Shown: positions 1 to 11,310 of the stretch, in pieces | Layout: each line of letters opens with the position of its first letter | How positions within the stretch are numbered: position 1 is the stretch's first letter | Assembly: GCA_948567375.1 (NCBI GenBank) | Contig: OX419755.1 | Span: 51,465,001-51,529,000, forward strand | Reading direction: 5' to 3' | DNA length: 64,000 nucleotides | DNA from: Lunularia cruciata | Taxonomy: Eukaryota; Streptophyta; Marchantiopsida; Lunulariales; Lunulariaceae | Notes under the pieces: model-generated | The model's input: only the letters and a program-made list of their open reading frames with translations | Told to the model about the DNA's origin: nothing | Databases searched by the model: none | Made by a program: the position numbers and the translations under genes

Positions 1-340
1 TAGCCAATGGACTTGTAACTCGTACATGTTTTATTCCCAATGATTCCAAGATAAAGAATATGTTTGGAAGGTGTACGTGACATCCTGGAATTTTGCATTC
101 CGAGCAAGCATGTTTCGCCACCATTGTGATGATACTCGTCAAGCGTTTGGCATTAATGTATTATAGATGTAGCCTATTCTCAGATGTATCCAGGCTGCGA
201 TTTAAAGTGAAACTATTTCATTTGGAAAGCAATATAACCAGCATTTTAGGGTAGATTCGTAAACACCACGATTTTACAATAGATGTGACTTTGACCTGCA
301 ATTAAATATACCATTTACTTCTATTTCATATCGGTATACG
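1..340 (-). other. 3' flank of P450 copy P1
   Basis: This stretch lies downstream of the P1 coding remnant, which reads leftwards. Read on the minus strand around 185-240 it resembles the 3' flanks of P2 (about 16262-16330) and P3 (about 25755-25830): each has an element reading roughly GAAACTATTTCA followed by a CCTGGAT..TCTGAGAA stretch. It is therefore part of the duplicated P450 unit rather than random spacer. I see no coding sequence in it. Confidence 0.5.
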
Positions 341-349
341 AAAATTTTC

Positions 350-1140
350 ATAAGCAAATTCTTCGTAATCTTTATCGGCACTCCCTTCTTAGTCATCGGC
401 ATATAGGTAGTCGGATTATATATTCGTTTCGTTCAACGATCTCCAACCTATAATTCTTCACCAGGTGATGCACAAAAGTAATCATAGACCACTTCGCGAA
501 TTCCATCCCCGGGCACATGCATTGTCCTCCACCAAATGCAATGTACTGGTATGGCAGTTTCAGCGACTCAAACTTTGACGGCATATACTCGTCTGGGTTT
601 TGGGTTTTCATGTACCCTAGGATCGTAATGCACATGTTGATTGAACCACATCAGCTGCACCACAACAACCAACGCCGGTATCGATATAATTACAATTCAA
701 GGTATGAAATTTACTCTTCTGCGCTGCTAACAAATAACATAACACCCATACCTATGGATATATACAACACGGTGTCATACACAGTATAACACCATATTTG
801 ATTGACAATCTTCTCGTCAAAGTTACCGTATAATGTAAACACTGGCGATTAGGGGCTCTCAAAAGACGAACGATTTGAGACTGATAAAGCGAAATCAAGT
901 GCACTTGTGATATCTTTTACCTTCCATCCTTTGGGAATAGTGTAGCCTTTGTACTCGATGTCAGTGAGTGCTTCACGGAAGGCGCTACGGACAGGTGGTT
1001 GTATACGCATGGGCTCTTGTACATTGTCCTTGGTAAAGCTCATCGCCTTCGCCCCTCTCCTGTTTCTTCTTCAAAGTCATCTTGTGCTCTGCAATCAGGC
1101 AACTACCACCGTCAGAGCATTATCCACTCCAGTACCCAGC
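350..1140 (-). pseudogene. Cytochrome P450 pseudogene copy P1 (CYP85 clan, C-terminal half)
   Basis: A degraded membrane-type plant P450 of the CYP85 clan, closest in look to conifer CYP716/CYP725 enzymes, which oxidise terpenoids. An exon near 885-1140 encodes part of the K-helix region and the PERF-side motif (IQPPV, then [10 protein letters not shown]). An intron of about 230 bp follows, then the haem exon at about 652-350. The haem loop reads FGGGQCMCPG: the cysteine ligand is present but the conserved arginine is now Cys (CGC to TGC). Other lesions are a short in-frame loss between VQE and PMR that removes ExxR, a duplicated AAAACCC causing a frameshift before NPDEYMPS, and an extra AT near the C-terminus. 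Compared with P4 the whole N-terminal half is missing. It is certainly a pseudogene; the exact subfamily is uncertain. Confidence 0.85.
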
Positions 1141-1500
1141 TAAGATGGAGCTTGGGATTCAGATTCACATGCTCTCTCTGTCAGTCCCTCCCTCAGGTGC
1201 CCCCACCGTTCTTTCACATTCACTTCCAATGTCCTTGAACAACACCTGGCAAGCGAGGAAAATATTATAGATAGACTTTGTCCTGTGTACGCCACTGCAG
1301 AGTAGCCGTATTGTCCAAGTCCAAGGAAGCCACTATACGACGCAAGAAGGTACGACAAATCAGACATACGTGGACTTTTTTCTGTGGAAGCTGGTACTCA
1401 ACACAATGCAATTCGAGAATAGGGATCTGTGCAAATCTATTCCATCCATGCCATTCAAAGATTAGAAACCAGGTGTGAGATGGTTTGTGCGTGAAGAAAT
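1141..1500. other. P450-upstream segment joined to P1 by a 1.8-kb internal deletion
   Basis: Bases from about 1145 match 35293 onwards in the second copy of the segment (the shared run ends in CCCTCCCTCAGGTGCCCCC). Bases up to about 1140 match up to about 33474 there. The roughly 1.8 kb that carries exon 1 and intron 1 of P4 is therefore absent here, and the join sits on a shared ATGG. This is the 5' flank of the ancestral P450; no ORF of its own is convincing. Confidence 0.7.
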
Positions 1501-1551
1501 ATAAAGAGACGTAAGATCTTCATTCTGGATGAAGTCTTCTACCTTCACAGG

Positions 1552-1688
1552 ATATCTTAGGTGCGGTAGGGTAAATTTCTCATACAAATTCTATTGGAGC
1601 CTAGTCCCATGTTATCTTTTTTTTTTCTCCCTTGTACGGCTTGATGGGTCATCCTATCCATCGTTTTTCCAACGTGGTCGCCTTTCTT
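1552..1688 (-). mobile_element. Short SINE-like insertion (about 137 bp)
   Basis: The insertion is flanked by imperfect duplicates of the pre-insertion sequence (CTACCTTCACAGG near 1539-1551 and CTTCCTTCACAGG near 1686-1698). The duplicated segment at 35710-35745 shows the empty site, where the flanks are contiguous. The insert read on the minus strand starts GAAAGGCGACC, contains CCCATCAAGCCGTACAAGGG, and has an A-rich stretch. The same sequence sits at 15911-16002 inside P2. Size and duplications of 10-13 bp fit a short retroposon. I could not see clear pol III A or B boxes. Confidence 0.7.
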
Positions 1689-1910
1689 CCTTCACAGGTT
1701 AAAACACAAAGTTTGCGTGGACTTAGTGCATGTAACTATACACAAACTTTATTATGTAAAATACATGAATATTCCTATAAAAGATATAATTTTCTTGAAT
1801 AATCTGAGAATATATTGCTTTATATTAACAATTTATAATGATTCTTTGTAGTTTATAGTTTATACTTTTATGGAAAGGTCAGATTGTTATTTGACCTATA
1901 CGAGGGACCT

Positions 1911-1932
1911 GAACCGGACGTGCATCCGGTTC
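1911..1932. repeat. Palindromic hairpin GAACCGGA..TCCGGTTC
   Basis: Arms of 8 bp flank a 6-bp centre, within an unusually GC-rich stretch of about 100 bp in otherwise AT-rich DNA. The same palindrome and flanks are conserved in the second copy at 35933-35954. Its function is unknown. Confidence 0.6.
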
Positions 1933-2009
1933 TCGGAGTGGATCCTCTGGCTATGAAAGGCTCTTCGGCCAAAGTTTAAGCAGGTTCGGCAGTCAAGTGT
2001 ATTACACGA

Positions 2010-4560
2010 TGAAAAGAAATTAAAATATACATGTAGCTTGAAAATATGGTGGTTCAACTATCTATAGTTGTTGTCTTGCCCTATATCAAATTTCGTGCTT
2101 TGTCCTTCTAGGGATCATGGAAACTCTGTGTTGTTCTTCATGGTTGACCCATCAATCATATAGGGCCTGGCTTGGCGCTATCATCCTAGAATTCGTTACG
2201 TATGGGATCTTGAACTTGTAATTCGTCACCTCGAATACGCAAAAACCTCGCCCCCAAATGAAATGGAGGTTTGAAGCAGCATCGAAGTCCTCTATATTGA
2301 TTATTCTTGTATTTCGTTCGGTGATTTGTATCAAAATTAGCTAACATTAATGGCTAACACATTTGAGTCCCTAGTACTCTAGGCCTTCATTATATTTTGC
2401 ATTAATAGTTTGGTTGATATAATTGATAAATGTAATAATATGTAAACATAGTGATTACTTCAATTTGTTTTAATGTCCTAGCTGATAAATACTAGTATCA
2501 TTATGGTAATCAGGTAGAGTGACCCAGAAAGTCACTGAACTTAATAAGTAACATCCATTATGAGAAAAGGTGTAAAAGCTATTAAAGAAATTGAAGTAAA
2601 GTTGAGATAAATAAGAAAACATATCAAATTCAAATATAATAAAAGATTCAATGATTTTGAAATTAACAGTTTTAAAATATAAATTAATCGATACTTAAAC
2701 AGTAAACATTTCTATATTCTTTGGAATATATTAACCATAAATAGTAACTAAAAAAGATATAAATAAGAAATTGTTATCTTAAATTTAAAATATCCAAACT
2801 AATGCTTTCTATTTTTTTTCTACAAGATGACTCAAACTCATTGATAGGATATCAAAATTTCAAAGTGAATATTTATAGGATAGATCTAATTTAAAATCTC
2901 TTGTGTTTTTAGTTGTAATTAAATTTGTTTCAACAACTTTTTGACTCGATGATGGTCTTAGAGGAAGTTGTGATTGAAGTGATGCTTGTTAGGTCTTGAA
3001 TAAATCTAGAACTACTTGTCATGGTGTTTTATTCACTATCTTGGTGGGTTTTATTACATAACTTCCTCTTGAGTAAATGCATGAGATAGTGTAACCATTT
3101 GAGTGTGCAAACTTTGGATTGAGGATTTTTATCCCAATATCTGGATTCTTTGCCTGTTTAACAAATAATTATTATATCTCATCTTTTCATGCATAATACA
3201 TTCTTTTGCATAGACCTTTGCATTTTGGTCACCACTATCCTATAAGCAATTTTTTATTTTGGAGAATCCACATAAATTTACGTAATGCTTCATCAAAGTA
3301 AATGCTACTGAAATTTTATTAATCACCCTATGGGTTAAAACTTAGAAGTACATCCTTTTATCACTTACTGAATAAATAGAGGTTCATCATATATTACATC
3401 TCAAACCACCATTTTTCTTTACTACATTTTCTTCCCTCAACTCTTTTAAGCATGAACATTTCTAACTTATATATTGCATGGTTGATCTTGCTTCTACATC
3501 ATTTTAGTTGTTCCTTATGCCATAGCTTGCTCTTAGAAAAAAGTGATACCAGACTTTCCTTCTTTTAGAAGTATTCTAGAAACTTGACGTATCATTTAAT
3601 TAAGAAAGAGGTTCATTAGCTTTTGATGAAGATGTGTAACCTTGTAGTAGGTGTTTACTACGAAAATAAATATTGTGTACTTTTCTATTTTAGCATCTTT
3701 TTTTCATAATCACTTATCTAAAATTATTTGGATTCTAAAGTAGATTGAATTTTCATTCACTTAGTAAATTTAGTGACTGTCTTTCATAGAAAATCAAAAA
3801 AAGGAAGGTGAGAATGAACTCTGAACTTGTTCATCACAAAATTTTTAACATAGAATTTATAATTTATAATCTTTCATAAGAAACATATCACAAGATGTGT
3901 CTCTTTCCCACAACACCATATTTTAGCAAGTAATTTTGGTTGATTACAAACTTTTCTATCATATAGGATCATTAAAACATATACAAAAATAGTCTCAATG
4001 ATGCATTATATCCTTATGAATATATATAATTACAAAGTACAATTTCATACCCCCATAGACTACTCTATCAATAAGCTCTAGAACCATGAAAATATTATAC
4101 ATTACTTATGATATTATCTAGTATTATTCATAATAGGATTAAATGAATGTATAAAGGTTAAAAAACCCTTGAATCTTCTACTAGAAATACACAGGTTGCT
4201 ACAATATTACTTCTATCTTTTAGAGAAGCCATATCTTGAATTTCTTTTCGATACTTGTAGTGACCCATCTTTGCCTTGAGCAAAATTTTGTTCTTTTTTT
4301 TAAATTTAGTAGTTTAAATATGAAGTGGTATGGCAAGTTGTGAACCAAGATGACCAAGAAGTAATTAGTGTGTAAATAAATCACTCATGAAGAAAGGAAG
4401 ACAAGACAAAGTCCAAAGTGGCCCATACGACAAAGATGTCATTCTCCCATGCAAAAGACCTAGCTACCCTAACTACACCCTAGCTCAAGTAGTACAAGGT
4501 CAAATGTTTGTATTGTGATTGAGATTACTTGGCAGACCTTTGTTTCATATAAACATCAAA
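2010..4560. other. AT-rich intergenic spacer of copy A
   Basis: About 2.5 kb of AT-rich sequence without convincing ORFs. Most of it aligns with 36060-38340, so similarity here marks duplication rather than function. About 2505-2855 has no counterpart there and could be an insertion in A or a deletion in B. Confidence 0.6.
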
Positions 4561-4599
4561 AGCACAAACAAGACTTGAACTTGGCACTACAATGTTCTG

Positions 4600-6507
4600 C
4601 CTACAGATGATGTGCCACCAAAACTCATACACCCTGCAAGAAAATCTTGCAGCACTGCCCAGCAGATTCTTGAGTTAGAGAGACAACTTGTGGCTTGGGA
4701 TGAGGAATTGAGGGAGAAGAGTGAGGAGTGTGCCTATTGGACCACCATTACTAATCAATGGAAGAAGGACAAGAATGAATGATGGATCAGCCACAACATG
4801 GAGTTGCAATCGGCAAAGGCTAAGGACCTAGTGATGAAGCTCAGGGTGGAGCAATGGGAGCAGGCATCCATGGAGCACAAATGAGCATAAGAAGAGAAGA
4901 GAAGATGAGTGATAAGAAGGAGAGATCTCCATGATGCAAGACAAGTTGGCTACGACACAACTTTGGACCTCTCATGTAGAAGCAACATATCAAAGTTACA
5001 AGGGAAGGGCCAAGCATTGCATCAGAGAATTGACCAACACCATTAAAGAACTAGAGGATTAGGAGCAGATCCTTTGTGTACAAGTGACAAGAGGTAGAGA
5101 TAGAATGAAATCCATCAAAGATACACTGGAGGCGGAGGATGTGGATCCTCATGATCATAGAGGAAGTAGCACAATAGATGACTGCCCAAGTGCAAAAAGT
5201 AACTTTTGATGAAAACTCATCAAGTAGAGATAAGGGAGTTGGAATCAGATATCTATTCATTGGAGTCAAAACCATATTCTAATAATCAACTAAAAAAACT
5301 AGTGGACCGGTTGAAGAAGCATACCAAGACCAAGTTCCAAGAAGTGTTAGCCACCCTAACTAAGGAAGTCACAAATGTTGCAAATTAGGTAGATATGCTA
5401 GTATGCATATATAGGGATGAAGGTAGTTCAAACCAATGGACATTGTTTGTATCATTCATATATATATATAGCTGACATCTTTGTGTTTGTAATCTCTTTG
5501 TATTGGTCATGTATATAGATCTTTGTCCATGTATAGTAGACCCCAATCTGGAGAAGAAAATTTATTGGGATTGCCATCTTGAGTTAAGACATATAAGGTT
5601 ACCAACACACATACCATGTCATCATAGGATTAATTAGAAGCAAAAAGGTAGTCACATTAGGGTTAGCCTTGAGAGGAGTAGAGTTAATCATGGGATCTTG
5701 GAGGCATATGGCCATTGCATTCATCCCATCTCTTTGTAGTAGGATGTATAAGGGGAATCACTCCAACTAATACAAGTTCAGTCACAGAATTCTAAATCAC
5801 ACATTTGTATCCAATTTGTGTATGCATAATATTTTTGCTTGTGTGTATGCAAGTTGGGTTCTGTCTTGAGGATGATGCATATGGATCTTCAAGATCCTAA
5901 GTGTATCAATGTTGTACATGTTTCATGATTGCTAGATTGAGTAGTGGTGAGGGACTCAAAGTAAGAATGCAAGTACAGGAGTGCATAGAGGCATTCAAGC
6001 TTGACCAAGGTGATGGCTCCCTAGGGGTTCTAAAGAATCAGGCCAATGCATAAGCATTCATGAGGGCTATGAGTATCATGAAGTACCATGTATAAAAAAA
6101 ATTCAAATGTGTTACAAACCTACAATACAATGATGAGGATGCCTTCTGGGAAGGGTAGAATGTTCTCATAAGCATTGTGGTATGCATAACATAGGTACTT
6201 GAAAGAGCAAGACCTTCAGAGCCATTGATCATAAAAATAGATTGAACCATCACCTTGAAGAGCACCTTAGGGGTATGTCTTTTGTGGAAGTGATTTGATT
6301 ATTTTAATTTTTTGTAGTGAACCACCATAGGTTGCATTACCCTCTTCTAGCAATAGTTCTTGCCCAAGTGGATAAAGATGCAACAATAGAAAAATTGTGA
6401 CAAAGTGCCACTTTCTCTTCATACCTAGCCATTTGAAACTGTATCCTTGTGGGAACAACCTATTCTTAGTGATTATACTACTAGTACATTTACATTGGGT
6501 TGTCACA
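4600..6507 (+). mobile_element. Degenerate long-LTR family fragment with coiled-coil ORF remnant (copy A)
   Basis: Positions 4670-5390 keep a Glu/Lys/Leu-rich, coiled-coil-like reading (for example LESDIYSLESK at about 5233) broken by many stops. The fragment ends at 6507 in GGGTTGTCACA, the same terminal form seen at 40191, 52516 and 57454. The last 170 bp also share a recognisable tail (CTCTTCT..GTTTCTACCCAAG, then CTTGTGGGAA..ACCTATTCTTA). By analogy with the complete copy at 53347-57454 it is the 3' part of a very long LTR. No retroviral enzyme domain is visible. Confidence 0.6.
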
Positions 6508-7410
6508 TGCTTTTTAGCACCGCTACCTAAGATACACTCCGTGGATTGGCCAGTGGTGAAGATAGTAAAGGCAATGAATGTCATCAAGGAATATAGTACC
6601 AGCTGAAATTCAAACAACCCAAAGTGGAAAGCAGCTAGGCATGAGAAGAAATGTGAAGCTATGTAGTGCTCCACAAAAGACCAAAACACTCAAACCAAAG
6701 CATCTCAACTTGAGAGAAAAATAGAGCACAACACAATGCTTGCTATTTGGTAGTTATCGCTAGATAGATGCGAAGTGGTACTTAAGAGCCTTGCCCAAGA
6801 CTTGTTTACTATTTCCTTGAATTTCATTATTTCACCCTTGATAAGTGCCACCAACCAAACATCAGAGGCCAAGGAAGGAGACAAGGAGGTACCATAGTAG
6901 CTTGGTTAAGAGGATGCTCTTGGATTGACTTCTAATTCCTCCTTGAGTCCTAGGGAAAAGGTGTCACCATCAACGACGGTAGACCTTCATCAAACTCTTT
7001 GTCAATGAATTAGAACTTGAAGTTTCTACAAAGGGAGCCTAAACCCCTTTGGTGGAAAAAGGCTTGCCTTCTCACTATTCTGCCACTATTTGTCTCATCA
7101 AGAGGTTTCCAATGGTACCTCACCCATGCTATTCTGAGCTTCTTCTAAGAAGATTTCCTAAAGATTCCCTTTGGTCAAACTTGTTTGACAAACCAGATAG
7201 GACAAGGACCAACATGTCACCAATCCATATATCTGATCCAAGGGTGGAGCCTCCTTTGGGGGGGGGGGGGGGGGAATCCTCTTTGCTATATAATAAAGAC
7301 AAGGTGCTCCTTTGGGGCATTAGAGTATTGAGTGTTGAAGCTTTGTGTCTCTTCTCTTGTATTTATCTTGGGGTTCTCTTGTCCACAAAACATTACAATA
7401 GTATCTGAGC
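6508..7410 (+). mobile_element. LTR 3' part with TATA box and PBS-like site (copy A)
   Basis: A TATA-like GCTATATAATAAAG lies at 7288-7301. The LTR appears to end in ATTACA at 7397, followed by ATAGTATCTGAGC, a decayed form of the plant initiator-Met PBS (TGGTATCAGAGC). The homologous site in copy B (41091) is less changed: ATGGTATC. The LTR start was not located. A G17 run at 7258-7274 sits 13 bp upstream of the TATA-like box. Confidence 0.5.
7258..7274 (+). repeat. G17 homopolymer run
   Basis: An uninterrupted run of 17 G. The duplicate locus near 40962-40975 has GAGGAG instead, so the run expanded after the duplication or contracted in the other copy. Confidence 0.9.
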
Positions 7411-8034
7411 AGATGTTTAATTCAAGATAGTATATCATCCCTCTTGGAGGAACATGAGCTATTGAGACTCAGTAATTTTGAAAAGCAAAAGCATAGTACA
7501 ATCAAAAGACTAGTGGTGTTTTAAAGAGAGGATGGGATGCAGGCTCTTAGAGCCTCCATTTCTTTAGGTCTTCTTGCTAATTACTTTCACCCTCATCTTT
7601 GGTTGTATGCTTGGTTGAGTAGAGATGAACAATCTTGTCATAGGAATGTGTGTATGAGTACTTGCTTTAGGAAATTTGCATTGAATCAAGGAAGTTACCC
7701 TTGATATTTGAACAAGCAAGTCAAAGTGAGGGAACGTTATGGGAACAATGAACCATTGAGAGTACTAGGGAATAGAAAAGCCAAGTAGATAATAGTTTCC
7801 GGATTTTTTTGGGATTGCACCTTTTGGAAAGGGATGCAGATAGTCAGTTACAACATTAGGGTGAAAGAACCTTTGGCCTAAAATAAACTATAGGGAATGA
7901 CTAGCCATTAGGGTGAAAGAGCTTCTTAAGGAGAAAGAGACCATCGGCATGAAGTGAACCATCACTATCAAGAGCTTATTAGATTAGATCTTTCATCAGA
8001 GTGGTTGTTAATTTCTCTTTTTGTAGGACACCAT
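7411..8034. other. Spacer or degenerate retroelement leader
   Basis: The first 130 bp after the PBS-like site match 41100-41235, then the two copies diverge, marking the right edge of the segmental duplication near 7545. I see no gene in the rest. Confidence 0.5.
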
Positions 8035-8203
8035 AGTCTGTATCTCTACCCTCTTCTGGGAATGGTTTCTACCCAAGCAAGAATAGACCACCTGTAACAT
8101 TTTGACAATTTACTCTCATTTAGTCATATATAACCTATATAATTGAGGGAACAACCTGTCTTTACCAATTACACTATTAGTACATCAACATTGGGTTCTC
8201 ACA
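8035..8203 (+). mobile_element. Long-LTR family 3' tail, ends GGGTTCTCACA
   Basis: This stretch carries the same tail as 6340-6507 and 40025-40191: a CTCTTCTGGGAATGG..TTCTACCCAAG motif, then GGGAACAACCTGTCTT and a terminal GGGTTCTCACA. It is an independent, more diverged insertion of the family. Confidence 0.6.
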
Positions 8204-8649
8204 CTCCCAACCCAACATCTGATGTGCCACCTATGGAAAATCAGGACATGCCAATACTGATTGTCTCTCTAACCATCCCTCTTCCTTGGTACATCAAATG
8301 CAATGACTACATGAGTGGGAAAAGCAAGAGTATTATGTGGAGGAAGATGATCAAGTCTTTGCAATGCAAGAAGTACCTCCTTCCAATACCTTGGCTATCT
8401 CCTACCCTTATCTCTTGATATGAACCCATGGGGTATGCTGCTAATGAACCACCATGAAAACTATTTCTTCCTAAGCAAAATCTCTCAATTGGTGTGTGTT
8501 ATAATTATGGAGCATTTGGACACTAGGTGTTGAGTTATCAAGAGCTCCGACAACCTCCTCTATACAACTTGTTGTGAGCTAATTTTTGAGCCCTATGGCA
8601 TGTAAGGGCCAACTGTCCTCACCCTCCTATGTTGAGACCACCATAAAAG

Positions 8650-9900
8650 ATACATGCCTTACCCACTTCCACCAAGGCTGATGTGGATATTAACTACCTG
8701 AACTTGGAGAAGTTGAAGCTAGGTGAGCAAATGTTGCCTGATGATGAAGGCTGGCCAGACTTGGAAGTGAATCGAGTAGCAACACAAGACCAAATAGTTG
8801 GAAAGTAGCACTTCTTTCTTAGAGTCATAGGCACCAACAAAGAACAAGAAGTATGATCAACTCAAAAAGATTTTGTATGATAAATAGGTAAAGCTATTGA
8901 CCAGAGTTAAGAGTAGAAAAGAGCATGAAAGTCTCCAAGGAAGGCAGGTCTAGATTCACATAAAGTTCTACCTCTTGAAGAGGAACCTAGCATGAGCTAC
9001 ACTACCAACCCTTAATATCCAGCAAACATGCAGAGTGAACTGCAAGACCTACTAGAGGAGGAGTTGACAAAGATCAACCTAGGATAGCAATAAGAAAATG
9101 CAGACTCCTTGCAACCAATTAGACTTGGTCTTGCATCCAAGTCCAAGTCAAAGAAGGCTGAAGTTGAAGGTTGCCTTCGAAAGAAGTGATGGTGAACAAG
9201 GGCTGAGATGATCATCCAACACCAAAGACTACCATTCAAAAGGAGTCTAGGCCAAATGTAATTGACCAAGATATATCAGGTCAAAGAGTCGGACCAGGAA
9301 AGGAGCATAGACAAAAGGCCAAATCCCTTCTTGGAGTACCCCAATATGATTTCATTGCAGATTTGGGATCATCCAAGGTGGACATCACTTTCAAAAAACT
9401 GTGGAAGGACATACAAGAAACAATTATTCCTTGCACTCCACCATGTTCTTAAACAAAATCAAATAGACTTGCCTACAATTTGCTAAATTGAGCTAGAAGA
9501 CTTAGGTTCTTTGGAAGTGGAGATAGAGACAAATGGCTACATGATTCTAATGATTCCAAATCAGGAATTATTATCATGATAGAGGAAATTCACTTAAGAT
9601 CATTTACACTGAGTTCAAAGTGACTACCTACATACTCCAATTTGCAGGCCAAATGAGAAGGCTACAATTGGGAATGTTAAGAAAGGTGCCAAAAATCATT
9701 GGTGGCATGACCTTTAAGATGTATTATATTATTGTACACCCCATTATCAAGACTGGTTACCTAGTGTTGATAGGACGGCTATGTGGAGCCAAATTTTAAG
9801 TGGATAGGTATTAACACCATTTGATTTTCAAGGATAGTAAATCCTCATACCTCAAAATTGTCACTATGTGCTACAAAAAAGTATCTCACTTAAGAGAGAC
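8650..9900 (+). pseudogene. Ty3/gypsy gag-protease remnant
   Basis: Multiple short in-frame blocks separated by stops. The clearest block, near 9690-9800, reads GMTF..YYIIVHPIIKTGYLVLIGR, which fits the C-terminal half of the retropepsin-like domain in plant Ty3 elements. Upstream near 8660-8790 is an acidic block (LPDDEGWPDLEVN). No intact frame remains. It could instead be a gag-like region of another LTR element; the protease call is the stronger part. Confidence 0.45.
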
Positions 9901-10053
9901 TTTCTCTTCAAAGGGAGTATACACTAAAAGTTCTTTGGATGACTCCAAATACTCTTGAAGAGATGATGTGGTCAACTACCTTGAGTGTTATAAAATTAAC
10001 AAATGACAAGAAGGGAGTGACACCCTTACAATCCCAAGGAAAATTTTGGGCTC

Positions 10054-10935
10054 TTGGTTATGGCACCTATGTATATGAGTGAAAGGAGTCTAAGTGAATT
10101 GTCCAAACAACAACTTCTGAAGTGCCTTAAAAGTTGTAAGTTAAAATTCTGTAAGCATTGTGTAATAGGAAAGTACTGGAGGGTAAGCTTTTCCACAGGA
10201 GTTCATTGCATTTTGATGTTTGGGGCCCTGCACCTATAGCTTCAAAATCTGGAATATTATATTTTGTATCTTTGGTTGATGATTACTCTAGGACAGTATG
10301 GGTCTACACCATGAAGCAAAAATTAGAGGTCTTCTCTATCTTTAAACAATGGAAGGTGATGATGGAGGAACAACTCAAAAGAAAGTGATGTGTTTGAGAT
10401 CTGATAATGGTGGAGAGCACAAATCTGGAGAGTTTGATAGGTATTGTAAGAGTGAAGGGATAATTCATCACTTTACCATACTAGGTACTCCTCAACAAAA
10501 TGATATGGCAGAGCGGATAAATTGTGCACTCTTGGAGAAAGCAAGAAGTATGTTAAGCAATGCCGGATTGGAGAAGAGTTTTTTGGCAAAAGCTATAAAT
10601 ACAACTTGTAATTTGGTAAATATTTCTCCCTCTACTACTATTGAGTGTAAGACATCTATGGAAAAATGGACCGGTCTGCATGTTGATTATTCTTCACTTA
10701 CAGTGTTTGGATGCATAACTTATGTTGATTATTCTTCACTTAGAGTGTTTGGATGCATAGCTTATGTTTATATCAACAAGAACAAAGGATAAAGTTAAAT
10801 CCCAAATTTAGAAAATATATATCTTTGGGATATGAAAAGAATACAAAAGGATATAGATTATGGGATCCTGATAAGTACTGTCTTGTTGTAACTAGGGATA
10901 TAGTTATTGATGGAATATGAATTATAGGATATAGA
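10054..10935 (+). pseudogene. Ty1/copia GAG-pre-integrase and integrase core remnant
   Basis: It encodes the zinc-binding GAG-pre-integrase end (SELSKQQLLKCLKSCKLKFC, with the CxxC after it). The integrase core follows with recognisable DD35E residues: Asp in HFDVWGP, Asp in LRSDNGGEH and Glu in NDMAERIN. A frameshift near 10370 separates the first Asp from the rest, and another follows the GYRLWDPDKY block at about 10855-10880. The RT and LTRs are not present to the right; instead the sequence dissolves into tandem repeats. It would have inserted element cDNA into the genome; it is now inactive. Confidence 0.85.
10682..10765 (+). repeat. 42-bp tandem duplication inside copia integrase
   Basis: Two 42-bp units start at 10682 and 10724. 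The length is a multiple of three, so the frame is kept and the motif VDYSSL.VFGC..Y appears twice in the translation. Confidence 0.85.
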
Positions 10936-11100
10936 AAAGTGTTGTATTGTTGTAAGTAGGGATATAGTAATTGATGGGATATGAATTATAGGATATAGAA
11001 AAGTGTTGTCATGTTGTAAGTAGGGATATAGTTATTGATGGGATATGAATTATAGGATATAGAAAAGTGTTGTCTTGTTGTGAGTAGGGATATAATTATT
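10866..11100 (+). repeat. 64-bp tandem repeat array (about 4 units)
   Basis: TGTTGT(A/G) landmarks recur at 10884, 10948, 11012 and 11076, an exact 64-bp period. Each unit contains TAGGGATATAGT.ATTGATG and AATTATAGGATATAG. The array grew out of the copia segment encoding the VVTRDIVIDG block that normally follows GYRL.DP. Confidence 0.88.
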
Positions 11101-11310
11101 GATGAGAATAATATGATAAAGATTATTATTATAGCAAAAATAAATAAAAAAGATTAAATCTGATTTTGTTAGAATAAATATTAATTTTAAAATAAAAAAC
11201 ATTTCATTTCATGAAAATTATTATTAAAAAACAAAAAACTCAATCTGATTTTATTAAGATAAATATTAATCATGAAAATCAAAACATTTCGTCTCTAGTA
11301 GAACTACCAA
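11100..11310. repeat. AT-rich short tandem duplication
   Basis: Blocks reading roughly TCTGATTTT.TTA..ATAAATATTAAT followed by CATGAAAAT occur twice, about 100 bp apart. No gene is seen. Confidence 0.5.

Larger units (their letters stand above)
340..7545 (+). repeat. Segmental duplication, copy A
   Basis: Colinear and same-oriented with about 32650-41235. Anchors are the haem exon (about 350-650 with 32650-32950), the GC-rich palindrome (1911 with 35933), a conserved run beginning AGCTAACATTAATGGC (2338 with 36408), the coiled-coil remnant (4680 with 38460), the LTR tail end (6507 with 40191) and a TATA/PBS stretch (7290-7410 with 40980-41100). Indels make the offset drift from about 32.3 to 34 kb. 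Copy A lacks the P450 5' half but has the insertion at 1552-1688 and about 350 bp near 2505-2855 that copy B lacks. Retroelement pieces are shared, so they predate the duplication. Confidence 0.88.

Noticed and set aside
6267-6689. 140-residue minus ORF
   Set aside because: It runs antisense across the long-LTR tail and does not survive intact in copy B (40092-40373 covers only part).
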